7,589 nucleotides of DNA, taken from contig DAOVZA010000084.1 in the NCBI GenBank assembly GCA_030635405.1, forward strand, positions 1 through 7,589, given 5' to 3'. Within the stretch, counting starts at the first letter, position 1. Each line of letters opens with the position of its first letter. This document shows, piece after piece, positions 1 to 6,051 of the stretch. Under the pieces are notes generated by a model. That model was not told the origin of the DNA. It did not search any database and saw only the letters and a program-made list of their open reading frames with translations. The position numbers were made by a program, and so were the translations under genes. The DNA is from Desulfocapsa sp. GTDB lineage: Bacteria > Desulfobacterota > Desulfobulbia > Desulfobulbales > Desulfocapsaceae.

Positions 1-66
1 GGGTGACAACTGGCCTTCATCAAGTGCAACTCTTGCCTGACCAATGGTTAATTCATACGGATTCAT
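1..66 (-). CDS. gatA: Aspartyl/glutamyl-tRNA amidotransferase subunit A, N-terminus (partial)
   Basis: Twenty-two codons are visible before the gene leaves the left edge, starting at ATG 66-64. The peptide begins MNPYELTIGQARVALDEG, which fits the short N-terminal helix typical of GatA (pattern YELTI...L..G.....). The catalytic Ser-cisSer-Lys amidase core would lie outside the window. GatA is the amidase subunit of GatCAB, which converts Glu-tRNA(Gln) and/or Asp-tRNA(Asn) to the amide in organisms lacking the matching synthetase. A GAGG ribosome site lies at 77-80, ten bases before the ATG. The position directly downstream of gatC on the same strand is the main support, because the N-terminal segment alone is short. 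Confidence 0.85.
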   Translation of the reverse strand, partial: MNPYELTIGQARVALDEGQLSP

Positions 67-85
67 TACTAAAACGCCTCAAAAT

Positions 86-107
86 AAAAAAAGAACCTTA
101 AAGGCTC
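86..107 (-). terminator. Weak terminator-like hairpin between gatC and gatA
   Basis: Read on the minus strand, GAGCC (107-103) pairs with GGTTC (97-93) across a five-base loop. The stem has five pairs, one of them G-U, and is followed at once by seven T residues (92-86). The shape is that of an intrinsic terminator but the stem is short, so partial attenuation is more likely than full stop. It sits between two genes whose products are needed in one complex. Inference from sequence only. Confidence 0.35.
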
Positions 108-149
108 AAAAGTCCAACATTTGCTGCAACAAAAAACCATCCTGTATAA

Positions 150-434
150 CTAGATGATCTTTGGCACTATAAACGCTTCTTCATTCACCTTCGGCCCATT
201 GAGCAGAGCCTCTTTCCTTGGTAGTGATTCCTGTACTTCATCTTCCCGAAAAGCGTTATTGATGGAGAAAGCATGGGTTGTGGGAATAACACCGGTGGTA
301 TCCAGTGCATCGAGTTTATCGACATACATAAGGATGGTATCAAGCTGTCCCGTCATTCTTTCCAGCTCTTCTTCACTCATGTTCAACCTGGAAAGTTTTG
401 CGACATGTTCAACTTCTTCACGTGTAATTTTCAT
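150..434 (-). CDS. gatC: Aspartyl/glutamyl-tRNA amidotransferase subunit C
   Basis: The 94-residue product has the normal length of GatC and its usual features. The N-terminus is MKITREEVEHVAKLSRL, followed by the acidic helix SEEELERM and the segment LDTILMYVDKLDALDT. It continues with TTHAFSINNAFREDEV and a C-terminal F-I-V-P-K-I-I tail, matching the family pattern V.HVA.LARL...E.E......L..IL.....L...D and the P.......R.D.V....R...L.N.P....F.VP core. GatC is the small belt-like subunit that wraps GatA and stabilises its contact with GatB in the cytoplasmic GatCAB complex. The ATG at 434-432 follows the stop of the response-regulator gene by 15 nt, and an AAGAGAA stretch overlapping that stop is the likely, rather weak, ribosome site. 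Confidence 0.95.
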   Translation of the reverse strand: MKITREEVEHVAKLSRLNMSEEELERMTGQLDTILMYVDKLDALDTTGVIPTTHAFSINNAFREDEVQESLPRKEALLNGPKVNEEAFIVPKII

Positions 435-449
435 TAAATTGTATTCTCT

Positions 450-1583
450 TTACTGATTATTCTGTTCAACATTATAGTTTTCAAGATATTTCTGAGAGAA
501 GGCATCGCCGGTGGATGTGAAATTTATAATGGCACTACTAAACGCTTCAACACACTCTCTATCAAATTGAGTGTCAGCACACCTGGTTAACTCTTCAACT
601 GCCTCATCTCTGGTCATATTGCGACGATAATTTCTCTTGGAGGTCATGGCATCATAACTATCAACCACCATTATGATCCTTGTCAGAAGATCCAGCTTGT
701 CTCCTGTAAGCCCATCTGGATATCCCTTGCCATCCATACGTTCATGGTGGTGTCGAATAATAAACTGCTCTCTGTTCATAAATCCAAGAGGTTCGACAAT
801 ATTTGCTCCGATAACGGGATGCTTCCTGATAAGAATCCATTCTTCGTCTGTTAGTTTTCCCGGTTTTTGAATACAGGAAAGATCAATAACCAGCTTTCCA
901 ATATCATGAAACTGTGCCGCTCGACGTAAAACAACAAGATCTGTCTCGGGAATCTCCATCGCCAAACCAAGAAGAACCGCATATTCAGTGACGCGCATGG
1001 TGTGTCCAGCAGTATAAAAATCCTTTTCCTCCATTGCATTCTGAAGACTGGACATAAGCTGGACAGTAGCGTTTTCGAGACTGTGGCTATATTGAAGCAG
1101 AAGCTTGTTGGTTTTCTCAAGCTCAATCGCCTTTGCTCTGATATCGTCTTCTAGCTCACGCTTGTAGTGTATCTCCCGACGAATAAACATTCGTTTTTCA
1201 ATGGCACGACGAATTTTCACATTAAAGATATCGAGATCTTCTATGGGTTTTGTCAGAAAGTCGTAAGCACCAAGGTTAATGGCTTTAACCACATAATCCA
1301 TGGAACCAGCACCAGTGAGAAAAATAACGGGGATGTCGTACTCAAGAAGATTCAGGGCCTTAATGGTTTCAAAACCATCCATCCCCGGCATATTAATATC
1401 TAGCAGAATTACATCGTATGATTCGTCCACAATGCCAGCGACATACTTTCCGTCATCAACTGCTACCACTTCATGGCCGAACATTTCGAGAATTTTAGAT
1501 ACAATGGTCCGCACCATTTTATCATCATCAGCAACCAGAATTTTTGTCTGTTTTGTTTCCAACTTGCCTTTCCCTGAAACCAT
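450..1583 (-). CDS. Response regulator with HD-GYP cyclic-di-GMP phosphodiesterase domain
   Basis: The protein is 377 residues from ATG 1583 (numbering below). An N-terminal receiver domain (about 12-130) has the acidic cluster ADDD (18-21), phospho-acceptor Asp62 in LLDINMPGMDG, Thr90 in FLTG and Lys112 in LTKP. A charged coiled-coil-like linker spans about 130-180. The HD-GYP domain (about 185-325) shows His194, HDIGK (226-230), HP..G (255-259), HHHERMDGKGYP (278-289) and DSYDAMTSKRNYR (308-320), so metal and catalytic signatures are intact. Such proteins hydrolyse cyclic-di-GMP under control of a partner histidine kinase; none is encoded here. The start is uncertain: an in-frame TTG lies directly before the ATG at 1586, neither has a close Shine-Dalgarno site (AGG is 18 nt upstream of the ATG), and a TTG at 1562 preceded by AGGGAAAGG would give a start close to the receiver domain. 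The gene lies 77 nt after the deacetylase gene and 15 nt before gatC. Confidence 0.93.
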   Translation of the reverse strand: MVSGKGKLETKQTKILVADDDKMVRTIVSKILEMFGHEVVAVDDGKYVAGIVDESYDVILLDINMPGMDGFETIKALNLLEYDIPVIFLTGAGSMDYVVKAINLGAYDFLTKPIEDLDIFNVKIRRAIEKRMFIRREIHYKRELEDDIRAKAIELEKTNKLLLQYSHSLENATVQLMSSLQNAMEEKDFYTAGHTMRVTEYAVLLGLAMEIPETDLVVLRRAAQFHDIGKLVIDLSCIQKPGKLTDEEWILIRKHPVIGANIVEPLGFMNREQFIIRHHHERMDGKGYPDGLTGDKLDLLTRIIMVVDSYDAMTSKRNYRRNMTRDEAVEELTRCADTQFDRECVEAFSSAIINFTSTGDAFSQKYLENYNVEQNNQ

Positions 1584-1660
1584 CAAATATTAAATCATTT
1601 ACCTAAAAAAGATCACAATTCACAAATTTGAAGCCTTTAAATTTTTGCTAAAAAAGAATT

Positions 1661-2725
1661 TTACAATTTCCAAAACCTTTTTGCAACATCCCTTGCCTGA
1701 TCAATTGCAGGATGAACAGATTTTTTCTCTAAAAGAGATTGAAACTGCTCATCGCTGAGGTTAGTAGCATACCCCGTATCGAGCTTCTCACCAAGGAGTT
1801 CAGACAATACGGCCATGGCTCCATCACGTTGACCGTTAAGGTCATAGCCACCTTCAAGTGTAACTAAAAGTTTTCCTGAACAAACCTCTTGAGCAAGTTT
1901 TACCATACATCGTGTCAGATAAGCAAACCCCTGGGCAGTAACTTCCATGGCCCCCAAGGGATCGTCTTTGTAGATATCAAAACCGCAGGAAATAAGAATC
2001 AGTTCAGGTTTATACTCCTGGCCGATGGGCACAATAATATCATCAAAGATGGTAGCATAATCAACATCCCCCTGATAACCGGGAAGGGGGACGTTTATAG
2101 TAAAACCATCGCCCTTTCCCTTTCCCGTTTCATTTAAAGCACCTGTGCCAGGATAGAAAGGGAACTGATGTGTTGATATGTAAAGCACCTTATCTGAATC
2201 ATAAAACGAATCCTGAGTACCATTTCCATGATGAAGATCCCAGTCAACGATCATTACCCGTTTTATTCCACAGTGGGATATTGCATATTTTGCAGCAACC
2301 GCAACATTATTAAACAGACAAAACCCCATGGAACGATCGGTTTCGGCATGATGACCAGGGGGTCGTACCATGGCAAAGCCGTTATCAATTTCACCTGATT
2401 GAAGAAGATCGACACCTTTTACAAGTGCACCTGCTGCAAGAATGGCTGCAGCGTAAGAGTCTGGTGATGTCTTTGTGTCAGCATCAAGTGCATCAAAGAT
2501 CTTCCCAGCCGTTTCCGCCACCCTGTTTATAAGATCTTTACCGTGGTTCAACCCAATAACTTTATGAGTCGCCGATTCAAAATCTGGATAGACAAAACGA
2601 TCCCCCACCTCTGGTTTATCAAGCACCTCATTAATCACTTTCAGGCGTTGAGGTGATTCCGGATGGTCAAAACCGGGATCATGATCTAAAAAAAGAGAAT
2701 CTCTGAATATGGCTGTCTTTCTCAT
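1661..2725 (-). CDS. Histone-deacetylase-family (AcuC/HDAC-like) deacetylase
   Basis: The 354-residue protein fits the arginase/deacetylase fold of bacterial HDAC homologues. In order: HPESPQRL (21-28), the active-site pair in RPPGHHAE (His125, His126), GFCLFNN (134-140), the metal site DWDLHHGNGTQ with Asp163 and His165, the third zinc ligand Asp250 in CGFDIYKDDPLG, and LEGGYDL with the transition-state Tyr294. All catalytic residues are present, so it is probably an active zinc-dependent amidohydrolase removing acyl groups from lysine, acetylpolyamines or another small amide. Substrate cannot be told from sequence, and assignment to AcuC (acetoin utilisation) is not justified by the context. 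There is no signal peptide, so it is cytoplasmic. The start at ATG 2725 has a clear AGAGGA site (2736-2731) and follows the cyclo-ligase stop by 15 nt, indicating co-transcription. Confidence 0.92.
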   Translation of the reverse strand: MRKTAIFRDSLFLDHDPGFDHPESPQRLKVINEVLDKPEVGDRFVYPDFESATHKVIGLNHGKDLINRVAETAGKIFDALDADTKTSPDSYAAAILAAGALVKGVDLLQSGEIDNGFAMVRPPGHHAETDRSMGFCLFNNVAVAAKYAISHCGIKRVMIVDWDLHHGNGTQDSFYDSDKVLYISTHQFPFYPGTGALNETGKGKGDGFTINVPLPGYQGDVDYATIFDDIIVPIGQEYKPELILISCGFDIYKDDPLGAMEVTAQGFAYLTRCMVKLAQEVCSGKLLVTLEGGYDLNGQRDGAMAVLSELLGEKLDTGYATNLSDEQFQSLLEKKSVHPAIDQARDVAKRFWKL

Positions 2726-2740
2726 ACTTTTCCTCTGTTT

Positions 2741-3322
2741 TTATCGACTTCCTTTTACTATCTGCTCTTCTGTAACAACGTAATTAAGTAATTCATCATG
2801 GGCCTGTAATGGAGCTTCTTTTACCATTTGCAAGGCAAAAGCTAACCCCACTCGCAAAGCCTGGGGAGCCTTTCTGGATACAAACCTGTCGTAATAGCCA
2901 CCACCATAACCCATCCGACCACCGCGCTCATCAAAGACAGAACCGGGAAGGAAAATAATATCAATTAAATCTGGAGAAAATCGTTGTGTTTCACGTATTT
3001 CTTCAATTGGTTCAAGAATTGAGCAGTAGCCTGGTGAAAGTTCTCTGTTGGGATCTGTAACCGTTACAGCTAACAGATCTTTTTCTTTGAGAAGAGTCAC
3101 AGGAACAATCACTGTTTTTCCATGATTAAGCATGTAATCAATCAGGGGGCGTGTGATTACTTCAGAACGAAAATCAACGTAAACAAAAATATTGGCTGCA
3201 GATTGAAACCATGTTGTTTGAATAATGCGCTCCATAATACGCTTACTCCGTGTCTGCTGGTCGATACGGGAGAGCTTATCACGTTGCTGGAGAACATCTT
3301 TACGTAATTTTCTGGAATCCAT
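2741..3322 (-). CDS. 5-formyltetrahydrofolate cyclo-ligase (MTHFS)
   Basis: The 193-residue protein has the family layout. An N-terminal basic helical stretch (RKLRKDVLQQRDKLS) is followed by the substrate region FVYVDFRSEVITRPLI (47-61) and the PVTLL segment near 74-78. The nucleotide-binding signature FDERGGRMGYGGGYYDRF lies at 130-147, then GLAFALQ (159-165) and the C-terminal HDELLNYVVTEE (175-186). The enzyme converts 5-formyl-THF to 5,10-methenyl-THF with ATP in the cytoplasm, returning a dead-end folate to one-carbon metabolism. It is the first gene of the left-hand minus-strand operon. No Shine-Dalgarno sequence is visible before ATG 3322, yet the N-terminal residues fit the family, so the start is probably right and translation may be leaderless. 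Confidence 0.93.
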   Translation of the reverse strand: MDSRKLRKDVLQQRDKLSRIDQQTRSKRIMERIIQTTWFQSAANIFVYVDFRSEVITRPLIDYMLNHGKTVIVPVTLLKEKDLLAVTVTDPNRELSPGYCSILEPIEEIRETQRFSPDLIDIIFLPGSVFDERGGRMGYGGGYYDRFVSRKAPQALRVGLAFALQMVKEAPLQAHDELLNYVVTEEQIVKGSR

Positions 3323-3327
3323 AATGT

Positions 3328-3356
3328 AGTTTATAGGACAATATCCAGAATGTCGA
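3328..3356 (-). promoter_or_regulatory. Candidate sigma70 promoter of the cyclo-ligase operon
   Basis: On the minus strand TCGACA (3356-3351) stands 17 nt from TAAACT (3333-3328); the overlapping TATAAA (3335-3330) is a better -10 but has a 15-nt spacer. Either choice puts the transcript start at or just before the ATG at 3322, which agrees with the absence of a ribosome binding site. It lies in the only free space between the upstream terminator and the gene. Confidence 0.45.
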
Positions 3357-3365
3357 ACTGGAAAA

Positions 3366-3406
3366 TAAAAAAGTCGCAGCTTCCATCAAAGGGAAACTGC
3401 GACTTT
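3366..3406 (-). terminator. Intrinsic terminator of the YeeE/YedE gene
   Basis: Read on the minus strand, AAAGTCGCAG (3406-3397) pairs perfectly with CTGCGACTTT (3379-3370). Four more pairs form inside the stem (TTCC with GGAA), and the stem is followed by a T run at 3372-3367 and further T-rich sequence. This is a textbook rho-independent terminator about 50 nt past the stop at 3455. It separates the transporter gene from the folate/gatCA operon. Confidence 0.92.
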
Positions 3407-3416
3407 CATATAAAAC

Positions 3417-3437
3417 TCTCTACGTACTGTGCAGAGA
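3417..3437 (-). other. Secondary hairpin before the terminator
   Basis: TCTCTGC (3437-3431, minus strand) pairs with GTAGAGA (3423-3417) around a seven-base loop, with one G-U pair. No T run follows, so it is not a terminator itself. It may protect the 3' end of the transporter mRNA, or be chance. Confidence 0.35.
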
Positions 3438-3454
3438 AACTGACAAGCTTAAAA

Positions 3455-4744
3455 TCACATTGGCACAATCAGTTTATTAGTGTCTTCATTCCAGGTCACG
3501 ACTAGATACCAGACCATCATGATACCAGCAATCATGGCCAATGTCCCACCGTATCCCATAACATCAGGAAGATACACGTAGGAGCCAAGAGCACCTGATT
3601 TTTCAAGATGTATTTCATCTGGTCCAAAATTTTGGAACCATTTGGTCATAAGTGAATTGGATATCGCAAAGAAAGGCACAACCATGATGAGTTTTACCTG
3701 ACCTTCACCAACACGCCACAAAGTACCGGAACCACAACCACCAGCAAGCATGGCACCAAGTCCAAAGATAAATCCACCAACCACGGAGCCCCAACCAAAT
3801 GTTCCACGAACATAATTAACAGGGTGAAGAACTGCTTCTCCGCCATGAGCATTGGGTACGCTGTATTTTAAAACAACACCACCGATGGCAAGCAGTAAAA
3901 TGGAAAGTGCAACTGATTTGGCAAGAGTACAATCACCGGTCATATGAGGTTCACGAAAACCCTGAACCATACACCAGCGACCACGCTGCATTGTATAACC
4001 AAGACCTGCAGCAATCATAATAATACCACTTAAGGATGCTATATAATCTTCATCCTTATCGCCAGCCCAGCTAAAAGCACCTTCTTCAAAACCAGCATAG
4101 GCATACGCTGCCCAGATAAGTACTCCTAAAGCAACAACTGCAAAAATATTTTGTACCGCACCTGGAATGTTAATTGTTCCGGATCCGCCATCACCCCATG
4201 AAATATACTCCATTTCCATGTAGAGAAGTTTCAGACCAAGTAAAACACCAATAACAAGACCAATCCACATGGTGAAACCATTTGCAGCAAGGTTTCCGAT
4301 TGCATTGTACATACCACCAACATTACAACCACCGGCAAGTGTTGCACCAATACCCATCAAAATACCAGCAATTACCGCTTTAACCATCTCGCGGTATGGT
4401 GGAATACGAAGGGCAAAATCTTTTCCAAGACATGCAGAGATAAAGGCACCTACTATAAAACCGATACCTATAACAGATCCTGTACTTCCTAGAATAGCAG
4501 CTGGTGCTTCGTCATAAAAACCAAGCAGCCCGGATTCTGCACCAATTACAGTGTTTAATCCGTAGATGATCCAGTCACCCCAGTTACGAATGGCTCCAAC
4601 AGCTCCCCACGGGCGCCACCATGCCATAATTAAAATTGAGAGGAATGCAACAATAACCCCTGCTACTGTTGGATTCCATTCCGATTTGCAACAGACCTTA
4701 TAAAGATCTTTTACCTTATTACCCATCACACTCTCTTCACTCAT
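3455..4744 (-). CDS. YeeE/YedE family sulfur-compound transporter (two-domain)
   Basis: This 429-residue polytopic membrane protein is made of two similar halves, as in the YeeE/YedE (Sulf_transp, TsuA-like) family. Each half carries the hallmark GA.LAGGC followed by a G-rich turn: GATLAGGCNVGG with Cys140, and GAMLAGGCGSGTLWR with Cys337. A third family signature, RGRWCMVQGFRE, holds Cys258 in the second half. Hydrophobic helices are evident near 28-48, 85-105, 122-138, 158-175, 198-215, 240-253, 278-293, 318-334 and 398-417. In characterised members, conserved cysteines pass thiosulfate across the inner membrane; some YedE homologues are instead linked to selenium metabolism, and the substrate here is not decidable. 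The start ATG 4744 has a very strong purine-rich site (GGAGGAGGAG) immediately upstream. It is divergent from a tusA-dsrE-type operon, supporting import of a sulfur or selenium species for that relay. Confidence 0.9.
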   Translation of the reverse strand: MSEESVMGNKVKDLYKVCCKSEWNPTVAGVIVAFLSILIMAWWRPWGAVGAIRNWGDWIIYGLNTVIGAESGLLGFYDEAPAAILGSTGSVIGIGFIVGAFISACLGKDFALRIPPYREMVKAVIAGILMGIGATLAGGCNVGGMYNAIGNLAANGFTMWIGLVIGVLLGLKLLYMEMEYISWGDGGSGTINIPGAVQNIFAVVALGVLIWAAYAYAGFEEGAFSWAGDKDEDYIASLSGIIMIAAGLGYTMQRGRWCMVQGFREPHMTGDCTLAKSVALSILLLAIGGVVLKYSVPNAHGGEAVLHPVNYVRGTFGWGSVVGGFIFGLGAMLAGGCGSGTLWRVGEGQVKLIMVVPFFAISNSLMTKWFQNFGPDEIHLEKSGALGSYVYLPDVMGYGGTLAMIAGIMMVWYLVVTWNEDTNKLIVPM

Positions 4745-4803
4745 ACTCCTCCTCCTTCCTTTAGAACTTAGTGTTAGTAATGGTTTATTATCTAAATTAA
4801 GTT

Positions 4804-4832
4804 TTCATACCCTTGCACACAACTTTTGTCAA
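4804..4832 (-). promoter_or_regulatory. Sigma70-type promoter of the YeeE/YedE gene
   Basis: A perfect TTGACA (-35) lies at 4832-4827 on the minus strand, followed by a 17-nt spacer and TATGAA (-10, four of six consensus bases) at 4809-4804. The predicted start near 4797 gives a leader of about 50 nt before ATG 4744. Confidence 0.65.
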
Positions 4833-4943
4833 GTATCTAAGCAAAAAAACAGGTCTTTTCTTATCTCCAAAAAATGTAACAAGTACCATAATAACAGGAA
4901 CTTAAACACAAAGGATTCCCTTGAATAGTCATTCATTTTGCCC

Positions 4944-4972
4944 TTGACATAAACGCATACCTAAAGTATACG
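4944..4972 (+). promoter_or_regulatory. Sigma70-type promoter of the tusA-dsrE operon
   Basis: A perfect TTGACA (4944-4949), a 17-nt spacer and TATACG (4967-4972, four of six consensus bases) form a standard housekeeping promoter. The predicted start near 4979 leaves a leader of roughly 106 nt before the tusA-like ATG at 5086. The imperfect -10 and the overlapping dyad suggest that it is regulated. Confidence 0.65.
4954..4972. promoter_or_regulatory. Operator-like dyad overlapping the relay-operon -10
   Basis: CGCATAC (4954-4960) and GTATACG (4966-4972) form an inverted repeat with one mismatch around a five-base centre. It covers the promoter spacer and the whole -10 element, where a bound protein would block RNA polymerase. 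The regulator is not encoded in this window. Confidence 0.4.
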
Positions 4973-4989
4973 TCTGACTAATATCTTTT

Positions 4990-5010
4990 CAGTGTTTTTA
5001 ATAAACGCTG
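4990..5010 (+). other. Leader hairpin in the relay-operon 5' UTR
   Basis: CAGTGTTT (4990-4997) pairs with AAACGCTG (5003-5010) through eight base pairs, one G-U, closing a five-base loop. It lies about 11 nt after the predicted transcript start and about 75 nt before the coding region. A role in 5'-end stability or leader control is possible but unproven, and it matches no riboswitch I know. Confidence 0.45.
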
Positions 5011-5085
5011 AGCAAAGCTGATTCAGACTTCAAAACAATTATGTTTTTCAGTCTATCGAAACAATATTTTCAGGAGGAATAACCC

Positions 5086-5343
5086 ATGAGTGATCTTAAA
5101 GTAGCCGAAGACGGAATTGCTGTAGCTGCCACACTTGATGCAAAAGGTCTTAGTTGCCCAATGCCTCTTCTTCGTACCAAAAAAGAAATTGGAAAAATAG
5201 CCTCTGGCGAAGTTCTCCAGATAGATGGTACCGATCCAGGTTCCAGAAATGACCTTCCAGGCTGGTGTAGCCGCGCAGGACATGAGTACCTTGGTGAGAA
5301 AGAGGAATCTGGATACATCAGCTTTTTTGTTAAAAAAGGTTAA
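5086..5343 (+). CDS. TusA/SirA-family sulfur carrier protein
   Basis: The 85-residue protein is a typical single-domain TusA/SirA/YedF member. The family motif GLSCPMPLLRTKKEI carries the persulfide-bearing Cys24, and the second half contains DGTDPGSRNDLPGWCSRAGHEYLG with an extra Cys61 and a C-terminal strand ISFFVKK. TusA-like proteins take persulfide sulfur (or selenium) and pass it to partners such as DsrE-type proteins. Lengthwise it is complete, with about 14 residues before the core. AGGAGG at 5072-5077 lies eight bases before the ATG. It is the first gene of a four-gene operon and divergent from a YeeE/YedE transporter, a widespread pairing. The 58-nt gap to the next gene includes a small AT-rich hairpin (AATTAC 5366-5371 with GTAATT 5382-5387). 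Whether it serves tRNA thiolation, sulfur respiration or selenium handling is open. Confidence 0.92.
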   Translation: MSDLKVAEDGIAVAATLDAKGLSCPMPLLRTKKEIGKIASGEVLQIDGTDPGSRNDLPGWCSRAGHEYLGEKEESGYISFFVKKG

Positions 5344-5401
5344 TTATCCCACTCTTGATTTTTTTAATTACCACTAAATAAGTAATTTCCTGGAGGATCG
5401 T

Positions 5402-5719
5402 ATGTCCAAAAGTCTCGGAATATTTGTGACCAACCCTGACCAGTTCAAACATGTCATGGGAATAACCAAAGCTGCTAAAGCCAAAGGTTCCAATGTTAAA
5501 GTATTTTTCAGTTGGGATGCCACTCATAACGCTAAAAAAGAAGCTGGTTTTCCAGAGCTTTGTAAATTAGCTGATGATGTATCCATCTGCGTTGATAGTT
5601 ATAAAAACATGGGATACGACATTGATGATGTTCCTGAGGGACTTGAAGCCAATAAGATGGCTACTCAGGCTCAGCATGGAATCATTATCGAAGATTTTGA
5701 TTGTTACTTAAGTTTATAG
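5402..5719 (+). CDS. DsrE/TusD-like sulfurtransferase family protein
   Basis: This 105-residue protein has the alternating alpha/beta pattern of the DsrE/DsrF-like fold. The first strand is LGIFVTNPD, the second VKVFFSWDA, and then comes the family active-site region LADDVSICVDSYKNMGYD with Cys63 in the position of the persulfide cysteine of DsrE/TusD (A...V.VC..S....G). Other cysteines are Cys54 and Cys101. The C-terminal ATQAQHGIIIEDFDCYLSL is an acidic tail. Such proteins accept sulfur from TusA and act in hetero-oligomers with DsrF/DsrH-like partners. GGAGG at 5392-5396 is five bases before the ATG. The stop at 5717-5719 overlaps the ribosome site of the next gene, implying coupled translation. 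Family assignment is firm; the physiological acceptor is unknown. Confidence 0.85.
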   Translation: MSKSLGIFVTNPDQFKHVMGITKAAKAKGSNVKVFFSWDATHNAKKEAGFPELCKLADDVSICVDSYKNMGYDIDDVPEGLEANKMATQAQHGIIIEDFDCYLSL

Positions 5720-5728
5720 GAGGTTCCC

Positions 5729-6040
5729 ATGGAATATAATAAAGTATGTCTGATGTACCGCAACCAGAGTTGTACTGTTGATGGTATTCGTTCAGCGCTT
5801 GGACTGGCTGTTGAAAATATGTACGCCTATGGCGTCGTAATGGATGAACCTAAGATGGAGAAATTCGACGAGCTGCAGGCTGAGTCTCTTGATATGCTCC
5901 GTGATATGGAAGGTGATGTTTTCGCAACAACAAAAGAAAATTGCGAACTCAATGATCTTGAGCCAATCACCATCGAAGAACTTGGTGAGAAACTTCGTGA
6001 TATGACCCATATCATCCCTTACGGCATTATTAAAGCTTAG
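5729..6040 (+). CDS. DsrF/TusC-like protein of the DsrE superfamily
   Basis: The 103-residue product starts with KVCLMYRNQSCTVDGIRSAL. This resembles the first strand and following turn of TusC/DsrF, in which a small polar loop leads into a helix with A/GL. A second strand (AYGVVMDEP), a long acidic helix (about 40-60) and a third strand, GDVFATTKENCELNDLE (Cys72), follow in the order expected for the fold. Cysteines are Cys7, Cys15 and Cys72. The family resemblance is recognisable but weaker than for the preceding gene. Its place between a DsrE-like gene and a very short TusB-position gene supports a DsrF/TusC-type role in a sulfur-relay complex. AGGAGG at 5718-5723 overlaps the previous stop, five bases before the ATG. 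The stop at 6038-6040 in turn overlaps the next ribosome site. Confidence 0.7.
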   Translation: MEYNKVCLMYRNQSCTVDGIRSALGLAVENMYAYGVVMDEPKMEKFDELQAESLDMLRDMEGDVFATTKENCELNDLEPITIEELGEKLRDMTHIIPYGIIKA

Positions 6041-6051
6041 GAGCATATAAA

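Larger units (their letters stand above)
4745..5085. other. 341-nt divergent regulatory region between transporter and relay operon
   Basis: I see no protein-coding gene here. From left to right it contains the transporter's ribosome site, a minus-strand promoter (4804-4832), an AT-rich central stretch without clear structure (about 4840-4910), an ATTC-N4-GAAT-N4-ATTC arrangement (4915-4934), a plus-strand promoter with an overlapping dyad (4944-4972), a leader hairpin (4990-5010) and the tusA ribosome site AGGAGG (5072-5077). The layout suggests coordinated but separately started transcription of the two arms. Confidence 0.7.

Noticed and set aside
154..456. Plus-strand open frame of 100 codons
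   Set aside because: It is the antisense shadow of gatC, whose family features are certain; no ribosome site or recognisable domain.
3323..3454. 6S RNA (ssrS), which often lies upstream of 5-formyl-THF cyclo-ligase genes in proteobacteria
   Set aside because: Only 132 nt are available, and a clear terminator and a small hairpin fill most of it. No long, bulged, rod-like pairing of about 180 nt is possible.
4269..4517. Plus-strand open frame of 82 codons inside the transporter gene
   Set aside because: Antisense to conserved membrane helices; proline/alanine-rich composition is a by-product of the opposite strand.
4840..4870. Terminator-like A/T runs around CAGGTC in the divergent region
   Set aside because: The G/C core is not self-complementary, so no stable stem forms.
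5086..5719. A YedF-type SirA-DsrE fusion split by frameshift
   Set aside because: The two genes each have their own strong ribosome site, start and stop, with a 58-nt gap, so they are separate genes and not a broken fusion. The similarity of domain order to YedF still leaves a selenium role open.
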